DNA from: a bacterium
GTDB taxonomy: Bacteria; Patescibacteriota; Minisyncoccia; UBA6257; UBA9933
Reading direction: 5' to 3'
Assembly: GCA_021799155.1 (NCBI GenBank)
Contig: JAJZBA010000013.1
Location: forward strand, 1 to 10,178
DNA: 10,178 bases
The notes beneath the pieces were generated by a model. That model saw nothing but the letters and a program-made list of their open reading frames with translations, did no database searches and had not been told where the DNA came from. The translations under genes were made by a program, and so were the position numbers. This document shows, piece after piece, positions 5,113 through 10,178 of the stretch (positions within the stretch are counted from its first letter, which is position 1; every line of letters starts with the position of its first letter).

Positions 5113-6222
5113 TTATTTCTTACTTCCAATAATAATCTTATCGACGTTTATTGTTATCGCGGAAATTTTTCTGCCATTTTCAATTTCCGGATATAAAATT
5201 TGCCAATTCAAACCGGCGTCTTTGCTTCTGTAAATTTTATCATAATCGGCCGCGAAAATCTCGTCGGAACCTGCCAAAACGCGAAAAACTTTTCGATTTT
5301 CCGCCGGCAAAGATTTAAAAACCTGCCAAGTTCTTCCGGCGTCTTTGGAACGAATAAGGCCGTAATCGGTAGCGGCGTACACCCCTACATCAGAACGAGA
5401 AGAGATATTATTTTCTTGCGCCGAAGGCGCATCTCCTCGTTTGGTCTGGGGGTAAACAACAAAATCGTTAATTTGAGCGGCGCCGCGATAATCATCCAAA
5501 AATTTCATTCTTTCAAAATTCATTTCCTCTTCACCGCCGACAAAAAAACCGCCGTCTTCCAATGAAAAATAAATTAAATTGTTTTCGCTTTTTAAAATGT
5601 TTATTCCTGAATTAAAATTCGCCAAAATTTTAAAGCTTTGATTTTCCAGAGAATAAGCGACCAAGCGGCCATCGGAAAGGCCGGCATAAAGATTTTTTTC
5701 GTCCGCGTCAAAATCATTAATAATAGTATTATCAAATTCTAAAATTTTTATTAAAGAAGAAAAGTTGTCTTCGCTTTGGTAAATAATTCCTTTGCCGTTT
5801 TGAAAAACGGAAAGAAAACTTCTGCCCGATGGAAGAAAAATAATTTTATAAATTTCCGTTTTTAAATTTATTTTATTTTCTCTATCTTGAAAAATTTGCC
5901 AATTTAAACCGTTATCGCGGCTGATAAATAATCCCCGGTTTGATCCGGCAAAAATCAATTTCGGATTAGAAGAAGAAATCTTAATATCATAAATATCTAT
6001 TTTTTTATCGAAATGTACGGTCGCTTCTTCGAAATCTTCACCGTTAAAAACGTTAATAATTCCTTTAATTTCTTTGTTGCCAACAAACTGATTTTTAACA
6101 AAAGAAACGAGCGAAGCCAAAAAATTGCCGTTATTATCAACGCCGATCGCTATCGGTAATAATTGAAGAAAAAGGAAAGCCAATCCGCCCCAGATTAAAA
6201 TAATGGCGATTGCATCATTCAT
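5113..6222 (-). CDS. Membrane-anchored Asp-box (BNR-like) beta-propeller protein
   Basis: A 369-residue protein with an N-terminal hydrophobic segment (about 4-27) acting as an uncleaved anchor or signal peptide, placing the rest outside the cytoplasm. The remainder is beta-rich and repetitive. Three Asp-box motifs of the form SxDxGxxW are at 101-108 (SRDNGLNW), 292-299 (SKDAGRTW) and 333-340 (SKDAGLNW), with degenerate blades between. This resembles the sortilin/YCF48/BNR-like propeller superfamily; no sialidase catalytic residues are recognisable, so a binding or scaffolding role is more likely than catalysis. Residues 257-281 come from a 75-bp hairpin insertion, without which VVY would join directly to AATDYG. 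The ATG overlaps the last 8 bases of the clamp-loader gene (ATGAATGA), implying translational coupling, although the two functions are unrelated. Confidence 0.8.
   Translation of the reverse strand: MNDAIAIILIWGGLAFLFLQLLPIAIGVDNNGNFLASLVSFVKNQFVGNKEIKGIINVFNGEDFEEATVHFDKKIDIYDIKISSSNPKLIFAGSNRGLFISRDNGLNWQIFQDRENKINLKTEIYKIIFLPSGRSFLSVFQNGKGIIYQSEDNFSSLIKILEFDNTIINDFDADEKNLYAGLSDGRLVAYSLENQSFKILANFNSGINILKSENNLIYFSLEDGGFFVGGEEEMNFERMKFLDDYRGAAQINDFVVYPQTKRGDAPSAQENNISSRSDVGVYAATDYGLIRSKDAGRTWQVFKSLPAENRKVFRVLAGSDEIFAADYDKIYRSKDAGLNWQILYPEIENGRKISAITINVDKIIIGSKK
5380..5454. repeat. 75-bp hairpin insertion in frame within the propeller gene
   Basis: The segment has imperfect terminal inverted repeats: the left end (5381-5406, ACCCCTACAT then CAGAACGAGAAGAGAT) pairs with the right end (5431-5453, ATCTCCTCGTTTGGTCTGGGGGT). 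In the centre is a perfect 6-bp stem, TGCGCC-GAA-GGCGCA (5417-5431). On the coding strand it is bounded by GTTTAC on entry and GTGTAC on exit, consistent with a short target duplication. Its 25 codons (257-281) are polar and unlike the surrounding beta propeller. It looks like a mini-transposon or REP-type insertion that keeps the frame. Confidence 0.7.
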
Positions 6223-6889
6223 AAAGAGTTCTCATCTGCAGACGTTTATTGACGTTAAATTGTTTTATTAGCGTCAGGCGTTTCAACGCTTCTTTCAATT
6301 TTTTGGAATTTTTGAGCGGATCTTTTTTAAGATTTTCTATTAATGATTGAAAAAAATCGTCAATCTCGACATCGCTCCAATTAGTCTTATTGTCTGCGTT
6401 AATCCGCGCGTTAATCTGCATTAATCTGCGTTTGCCGGCAAGCGCGGGAAAATAAATTTTCTGCAATCTCGAACTTAAAGTCTGGAGCAAATCTTCGACG
6501 GTTGCGGCGATAAAAATTATCAAAGCCGACTGTGGCGGCTCTTCCACTATTTTTAAAGCCGCGTGCTGCGCTTGAGGAGTCAAATTTTGAGCTCCGTTTA
6601 TAACGGCCAAGCGCCGGCTTGAATTTACCGGTTTCTGCCAAAGAAAATTTTTGAGCTGCCTGACGGCGTCTATGCCGATAACGTTTTTTTCATCCGGCGA
6701 AATAATCAATATTTCTTTCAATAATTCCTTCGGTTTTTCAAAATTTCCGTTTTCCAAAAAATTCGCCAAAGACTGAACAAAGAGAAATATATCAAATTGA
6801 TTTTCGCCGTAAAAAAGATAAGCGTGAGATAATCTATTATTTTCTACCCGTCTTCTAAAATCGTCTATTAAATTTTTATAACTTGCCAT
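6215..6889 (-). CDS. holB: DNA polymerase III clamp-loader delta'-like subunit, short form
   Basis: A 224-residue AAA+ clamp-loader protein of the delta'/gamma/tau family, part of the complex that loads the beta sliding clamp. SHAYLFYGEN (21-30) matches the start of the Walker A region but lacks the lysine (no GKT), as is normal for delta'. RRLAVINGAQNLTPQAQHAALKIVEEPP (92-119) is the Walker B/sensor stretch ending in the family's KxxEEPP. SSRLQ (139-143) corresponds to the SRC-type motif. It is much shorter than E. coli HolB (334), so the collar domain is reduced or absent. Residues about 154-166 are encoded by a tandem repeat. I chose the ATG at 6887-6889 (MASYKNLIDDFRRR). The in-frame ATG at 6946 would add 19 residues read from a dispersed palindrome, and the family begins near the chosen start. 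The TGA overlaps the next gene. Confidence 0.88.
   Translation of the reverse strand: MASYKNLIDDFRRRVENNRLSHAYLFYGENQFDIFLFVQSLANFLENGNFEKPKELLKEILIISPDEKNVIGIDAVRQLKNFLWQKPVNSSRRLAVINGAQNLTPQAQHAALKIVEEPPQSALIIFIAATVEDLLQTLSSRLQKIYFPALAGKRRLMQINARINADNKTNWSDVEIDDFFQSLIENLKKDPLKNSKKLKEALKRLTLIKQFNVNKRLQMRTLYE
6393..6429. repeat. Degenerate ~10-bp tandem repeat inside the clamp-loader gene
   Basis: On the plus strand the units CTGCGTTAAT, CCGCGCGTTAAT, CTGCATTAAT and a final CTGCG follow one another, roughly 3.5 copies of CTGCGTTAAT. The gene reads them in frame as approximately RRLMQINARINAD (residues 154-166), just after the SRC-type motif, where the AAA+ core meets the reduced C-terminal part. 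Such repeats cycle through reading frames and give INAD-like peptides. Confidence 0.75.
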
Positions 6890-6910
6890 ATACGAATAAC
6901 GAAATATATA

Positions 6911-6985
6911 CGAACAACGAATAGACGCCAATATTACAAATGACAATAAAAATTATTCGTAATATTCATTTAAATTCATTGTTCG
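6911..6985. repeat. Palindromic dispersed repeat, copy B (between mreB2 and holB)
   Basis: An imperfect inverted repeat of 75 bp with left arm 6911-6941, 13-bp spacer and right arm 6955-6985. The arms are 31 nt, starting CGAACAA on both strands and ending ATATTACAAAT or ATATTACGAAT at the spacer; 23 of 31 positions pair. It is the counterpart, in opposite orientation, of the copy at 1395-1465. Each arm of this copy has one specific best partner arm in the other, so the element has a left and a right side. The mreB2-holB gap is 120 bp, most of it this element. Confidence 0.85.
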
Positions 6986-7009
6986 ATTATTGTAATTTTG
7001 ATTTTTAAA

Positions 7010-8017
7010 TTATCGTTTATTTAATAGTGTTCTCTTGTAAGTATCTAAATGCGTTAAAATCAATCCCGCGCCGCGGGCAACACAGAAAAGCGGTTCTTCT
7101 GCGACGTAAGCGTTTACGCCCAGCATTCTTTTGAAAAATTCCGGCAGATGCTTAAGTTGGGCTCCCCCGCCGGAAATAATTATTCCCTTTGCCATAATAT
7201 CGGCAACCAGTTCCGGCGGCGTTTCGTTAAAAACATTTTGAACCGCCGAAGCAATATCTAACAAATAATGGTTTAAAGCCTCTGCGGTTTCGTTCGAATT
7301 AACCGTTAAATTTTTCGGCAAGCCGGACGCCAAATCTCTTCCTCTGATTTGAATTTCTAATTTATGCTTGGTCGGCAAAGCCGAACCGATTTCAATCTTT
7401 ATCGCCTCGGCGGTCTGTTCGCCAATAGAAAGATTGTATTTTTTCTTAATGTAATCCATAATCGCCTGGTCAAATTTATTGCCGGCGACCCTTAAACTCG
7501 CCCAAGAAACAATGCCGCCCAAGGCAATAACTGCGGTTTCCGAAGTACCGCCGCCAATATTAACAATCATATTACCCGAAGAAGAATTTATCGGAATGCC
7601 GGCGCCTAAAGCGGCTAAAATCGGTTCCCGGACAACATGCGCTTCTTTAGCACCGGCCTCTTTGGCGGCGTTAATCACTGCTCGACGCTCGGTTTGGGTA
7701 ATGCCGGCCGGAACGGATATAACCACGTCCGGCTTAAATAAATTCAAAGCACCGACGGCTTTGCCGATAAAATATTTAAGCATCGCCTTGGTAATGTAAT
7801 AATCCGCAATCACTCCTTCTCGAAGCGGCTTGTAAGCGACAATATCCGCCGGCGTCCGGCCAACCATTTCTTTGGCCTCTTTGCCGACTGCCAAAACCGT
7901 ATTGTCAGGCACGCTTAAAGCAACAATTGTCGGTTCATTAATAATAAAACCGCGCCCCGGAACAAAAACGATGGTATTGGCAGTACCTAAATCAATTCCA
8001 ATTTTACGAATAAACAT
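7010..8017 (-). CDS. mreB: MreB-family actin homologue, divergent copy 2
   Basis: A 335-residue MreB-type protein. Phosphate-1 is IGIDLGTANT (6-15), phosphate-2 is IVNIGGGTSETAV (151-163) and the adenosine motif is SGGGAQLKHL (282-291). The catalytic Glu equivalent is kept (E131 in REP), as is the Thr (T158). Several acidic residues that are Asp/Glu in typical MreB are changed: phosphate-2 Asp to N153, the usual GGD to GN180, DEAI to DQAI (Q184), and the first Glu of EEP to R130. This suggests altered metal or nucleotide handling, but the fold is intact throughout with no frameshift. The start at 8015-8017 has no Shine-Dalgarno; murA is 134 bp upstream through a repeat-filled gap. It lies 5.6 kb from the canonical copy 1. 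It may co-polymerise with copy 1 or play a different role. Confidence 0.92.
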   Translation of the reverse strand: MFIRKIGIDLGTANTIVFVPGRGFIINEPTIVALSVPDNTVLAVGKEAKEMVGRTPADIVAYKPLREGVIADYYITKAMLKYFIGKAVGALNLFKPDVVISVPAGITQTERRAVINAAKEAGAKEAHVVREPILAALGAGIPINSSSGNMIVNIGGGTSETAVIALGGIVSWASLRVAGNKFDQAIMDYIKKKYNLSIGEQTAEAIKIEIGSALPTKHKLEIQIRGRDLASGLPKNLTVNSNETAEALNHYLLDIASAVQNVFNETPPELVADIMAKGIIISGGGAQLKHLPEFFKRMLGVNAYVAEEPLFCVARGAGLILTHLDTYKRTLLNKR

Positions 8018-8151
8018 GGTAGTAAATTCAAAATGTAAATATCAAAATGTAAAATTACGGCGTAAAGTGTAAAATGTTAAAATTTTTTAATTTTGATTTG
8101 TCATTTTGATTTTTGAATTTTGATTTTTAATTTAAAATCCGAAATCTATAT
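8018..8151. repeat. Intergenic AT-rich repeat, copy 2, with TTTTGATTT units
   Basis: The murA-mreB2 gap begins with a 26-bp motif (8030-8055) shared with 5068-5093. It then carries three TTTTGATTT units at 8091-8099, 8104-8112 and 8118-8126, spaced 13-14 bp. The right half is roughly complementary to the left (ATCAAAATG against CATTTTGAT), so the gap is a loose inverted repeat. There is no credible ORF or intrinsic terminator. I see it as a dispersed intergenic repeat, possibly accompanied by a promoter for mreB2 that I cannot identify. Confidence 0.6.
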
Positions 8152-9432
8152 TTAATCTACGCGTTTTATATCGGCGCCAATTTTTCTCAGACGCTCATCT
8201 ATCTTTTCGTACCCTCTTTCAATCTGATAAATATTATCTATTTCCGTTTTCCCGTTAGCGATTAAAGCCGCCATCACGAGAGCCGCGCCGGCCCGCAAAT
8301 CGGGACTTACTAATTTTCTGCCGGAGAGTTTAGTCGGCCCGTTTATCACCGCTCGATGAGGATCGCAAAGAACAACATCGGCTCCCATCTGACTTAATAA
8401 ATCCGTAAAAATCAAACGCCTGTCGTAAATCGTTTCATGAATCAAACTCTTGCCTTCGGCTTGCGTCATTAAAACCGTATAGGGCGGCTGTAAGTCTGTG
8501 GCAAAACCGGGATATTCGTGAGTGGTTGCGTCAACGGCAAAAATCTTTTTGGCCGGCGAAATTTTTATCCTGTCCTTATACAATACATAATTTACTTTTA
8601 TTCTGTCAAACAAAGACCAAAGCGCTTCCAAATGATTCGGTTCGGCGTTTTTGATGGTGATTTCGCCGCTGTTTGAGGCGGCCGCCAACATCGCGAAAGT
8701 TCCGGTTTCGATTCTGTCAGGAATAATTTTATATTCCCCGCCCCGAAGTTTTTTAACGCCTTTTATTCTAATTGTCGGCGTGCCGGCGCCGCTGATTTTC
8801 GCGCCAATGCCGTTCAAAAACTCCGCCAAAGCAACGATTTCCGGCTCCATGGCGCAATTTTTTAAAACTGTTTCTCCTTCGGCTAGAATTGCGGTTATCA
8901 TCAAACTTTCGGTACCGGTCACGGTAATTTTCGGAAAAAAAATTTCCGCTCCTTTTATTCTTTTTGCGGTTAAGTGGTAATAATCTTGTCCTGAGTCGCG
9001 TCTAAGGATTTCTATTTTTGCTCCCATTTTTTGAAAACCGTCCAAAAACATATCTATTGGCCGCGTTCCGGCACCGATAACGCAACCGCCCGGATGAGGA
9101 AAATTTACTTTTCCGCATTTCACAAGCATCGGTCCGACAAACATAATGGAAGCCCGAAATTTATTGACCAAATTTTCCGGCAAATCAAAACATTTTTGGT
9201 TTTTAAATTTAATATCAAAAACTCCGGGTTTAATTTTTTTAATCTCGCCGCCCAAAGCGGCAAACATTTCCTGGGCTCTGAAAACATCTTCAATCTCGGG
9301 AGCGTTTGAAACCCGAATAGTTTCTTCCGTTAGAAGCGCTACCGGAAAAATTTTTAAAGCCGCGTTTTTAGAACCGCTAACGCCGATTTCCCCTTTTAAC
9401 GGCTTACCGCCCTGAATAATAAATTTTGCCAT
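8152..9432 (-). CDS. murA: UDP-N-acetylglucosamine 1-carboxyvinyltransferase MurA
   Basis: A 426-residue EPSP-synthase-fold enzyme catalysing the first committed cytoplasmic step of peptidoglycan synthesis, transfer of enolpyruvate from PEP to UDP-GlcNAc. Key residues are in place: K22 and N23 in GSKNAAL, catalytic C117 in PGGCVIG, R124, D313 in ATDLQPP (E. coli D305), R380 in DLRAGAAL (R371) and R406 in IERGYEKI (R397). Cys rather than Asp at 117 predicts sensitivity to fosfomycin by the family rule. The catalytic loop is odd: C117 and R124 are seven apart, against five for E. coli C115 and R120, because of two extra residues (GAGTRP versus GARP). The ATG at 9430-9432 lies only 7 nt from a possible -10 box, so the mRNA may be nearly leaderless. 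It heads the minus-strand gene series and is divergent from the PEGA gene. Confidence 0.96.
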   Translation of the reverse strand: MAKFIIQGGKPLKGEIGVSGSKNAALKIFPVALLTEETIRVSNAPEIEDVFRAQEMFAALGGEIKKIKPGVFDIKFKNQKCFDLPENLVNKFRASIMFVGPMLVKCGKVNFPHPGGCVIGAGTRPIDMFLDGFQKMGAKIEILRRDSGQDYYHLTAKRIKGAEIFFPKITVTGTESLMITAILAEGETVLKNCAMEPEIVALAEFLNGIGAKISGAGTPTIRIKGVKKLRGGEYKIIPDRIETGTFAMLAAASNSGEITIKNAEPNHLEALWSLFDRIKVNYVLYKDRIKISPAKKIFAVDATTHEYPGFATDLQPPYTVLMTQAEGKSLIHETIYDRRLIFTDLLSQMGADVVLCDPHRAVINGPTKLSGRKLVSPDLRAGAALVMAALIANGKTEIDNIYQIERGYEKIDERLRKIGADIKRVD

Positions 9433-9477
9433 TAGTTAAACAATATGATATCCTATTAAAAAACTCAAGATTTGCGT
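9433..9477. promoter_or_regulatory. Divergent promoter region murA / PEGA-domain gene
   Basis: A 45-bp gap must hold starts for both directions. For murA (minus), TTGAGT (9463-9468) and TATTGT (9440-9445) are 17 bp apart, placing the transcript start at or within a few bases of the ATG. For the PEGA gene (plus), TTGCCA (9426-9431) and TATCCT (9449-9454) are also 17 bp apart. Matches are 4/6 for each murA box, and 5/6 and 4/6 for the plus pair. The two promoters overlap, so mutual interference is possible. Neither gene has a Shine-Dalgarno. Confidence 0.4.
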
Positions 9478-10178
9478 ATGACCGTAAAAACTCGTCGCCT
9501 GTTGTTTTATAGCGTTTTTTTATTGTTTATTATCACCGGACTGGTAGCGGTTTTTTATTCGTTGGGTTGGCGGATAAATTTAAAAAATGAAGATTGTTCC
9601 ATTAAAACTTTAACGAATTGTTTCCAAAAAACCGGCGGAATTTATATCGAAACTCAGCCGAAAAACGTACTTATAAAAATCGACGGTAAAACTTTCAAAG
9701 ACAAATCCGGTTTGATTCAAAGCGGCACCCTAATTTCCAATCTTTTTCCAAAAAGATATAAAGTGGAAATTAAAAAGGGAGGTTATCAATCGTACCAGAA
9801 AACCGTCAAGGTTGAACCAAATCTGGTCGTTGAAATTCCCAACACTGTTTTAATTCCGGAAAAATTCGAAAAAAAAATAATTAAAATCCCCAAACCAATC
9901 GACAATTTCTGGCTCGCTTCGGAAAAAATCGTTTTTCGAAACAACGGCGTTTTGTACTATCTCAATAAAGATTCTGCCATAAAATTGAGAGGCGACGAAT
10001 TTGTTGATTGGAGTGAAGATGCCACCAAATTCATCGTTAAAGACTCAAAAAACAAAATTTTTTATCTCTACGATTTAAATAATCTTTCAAAAGTTTTCAA
10101 TATTAACGCCGCTTTTAGCAATCTCAAAAGAAAATCCGCTATTACTCAAATCGCTTTCCATCCGGCCGATAGATCGGA
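9478..10178 (+). CDS. Membrane-anchored PEGA-domain protein with probable propeller, 3' end missing
   Basis: An open frame of 233 codons running off the contig, the only plus-strand gene. The N-terminus is a basic TRR followed by one membrane helix (about residues 8-29), giving a type II anchor with the rest outside. A PEGA domain spans about 52-121: GGIYIETQPKNVLIKIDGK, then an LFPKRYKVEIKKGGYQSY stretch and a VEPNLVVEI strand. PEGA domains are found in surface proteins and are thought to bind or pack against envelope components. From about 140 the sequence turns into short beta segments with VDWSEDATKFIV and IAFHPAD, resembling TolB/WD40-type propeller blades. The start follows directly on the divergent promoter; no Shine-Dalgarno. 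The last two codons and a bit are adapter, so D231 (ending at 10170) is the last reliable residue. Confidence 0.8.
   Translation, partial: MTVKTRRLLFYSVFLLFIITGLVAVFYSLGWRINLKNEDCSIKTLTNCFQKTGGIYIETQPKNVLIKIDGKTFKDKSGLIQSGTLISNLFPKRYKVEIKKGGYQSYQKTVKVEPNLVVEIPNTVLIPEKFEKKIIKIPKPIDNFWLASEKIVFRNNGVLYYLNKDSAIKLRGDEFVDWSEDATKFIVKDSKNKIFYLYDLNNLSKVFNINAAFSNLKRKSAITQIAFHPADRS
10171..10178. other. Residual Illumina adapter bases (right end)
   Basis: The window ends in AGATCGGA, the first eight bases of the common Illumina read-through adapter, in the orientation expected immediately 3' of an insert. It mirrors the TCCGATCT at 1-8. Genuine sequence probably stops at 10170. Confidence 0.85.

Noticed and set aside
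2782..6217. TGA recoding (Gly or Trp) suspected because of the candidate-phyla style
   Set aside because: TGA ends the 201-residue gene and the clamp-loader gene at sensible places, and no in-frame TGA interrupts any recognised gene.
5113..6222. Sialidase function suggested by the Asp-box repeats
   Set aside because: Asp-boxes occur in many propellers. The arginine triad and other catalytic residues of sialidases are not recognisable here.
6411..6641. 76-residue minus-strand ORF overlapping the clamp-loader gene in another frame
   Set aside because: It is a shadow frame. Its INAD end only reflects the tandem repeat, which gives similar peptides in several frames.
6890..6946. A 19-residue N-terminal extension of the clamp-loader protein starting at ATG 6946
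   Set aside because: It is read from the palindromic repeat and its flank, and the family N-terminus fits the ATG at 6889.
1395..6985. CRISPR array made of the repeated sequences
   Set aside because: The repeats are dispersed, palindromic and few, with no regular repeat-spacer alternation and no cas genes.
1..10178. Perfect 8-bp terminal inverted repeat at the two ends, as in an insertion sequence or linear replicon
   Set aside because: The octamers are the Illumina adapter junction in the expected orientation, there is no transposase, and housekeeping genes fill the interior.

Overview
The window looks like a complete metagenomic contig from a Candidate Phyla Radiation (Patescibacteria, probably Parcubacteria-like) bacterium. 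The reasons are an AT-rich, tightly packed gene order, reduced-size housekeeping proteins (a proline--tRNA ligase without the large editing insertion, a 224-residue clamp-loader subunit), near-absence of Shine-Dalgarno sequences, two MreB paralogues, and a PEGA/propeller protein divergent from murA. TGA is used as a normal stop (end of the clamp-loader gene and of the 201-residue gene), so the UGA=Gly code of Gracilibacteria/Absconditabacteria does not apply. Lineage is an inference from style, not from a marker-gene tree. Both ends carry 8 bases identical to the Illumina adapter junction (TCCGATCT at 1-8, AGATCGGA at 10171-10178), so real sequence is probably 9-10170.

All genes but one are on the minus strand. 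Read in transcription order from the right: murA (peptidoglycan precursor synthesis), mreB copy 2 (shape filament), holB-like clamp-loader delta', a membrane-anchored Asp-box propeller overlapping it, frr (ribosome recycling), rseP-type intramembrane protease, an unrecognised 201-residue gene with its own promoter, Shine-Dalgarno and terminator, proS, mreB copy 1, rpmF (L32) and the 5' part of nusB. At the right edge, divergent from murA, a plus-strand gene encodes a membrane-anchored PEGA-domain protein, cut by the contig end. The content is mostly cell envelope/shape plus translation. frr-rseP-proS keeps the order of the Firmicutes frr-uppS-cdsA-dxr-rasP-proS cluster without the lipid genes.

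The most interesting layer is small repeats. There are two copies of a 71-75 bp imperfect palindrome with 31-nt arms, one supplying the last codons and stop of proS, the other lying just before the clamp-loader gene and creating a false N-terminal extension. A 75-bp hairpin-bearing insert sits in frame inside the propeller gene. A 7-bp tandem repeat lies in frame in proS and a ~10-bp tandem repeat in frame in the clamp-loader gene. An AT-rich motif is shared by two intergenic regions. Together they suggest continuing spread of short non-autonomous sequences that are tolerated even inside essential genes. The other standout is the self-contained expression cassette around the 201-residue orphan. 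I see no CRISPR array, tRNA, rRNA, transposase or defence operon.
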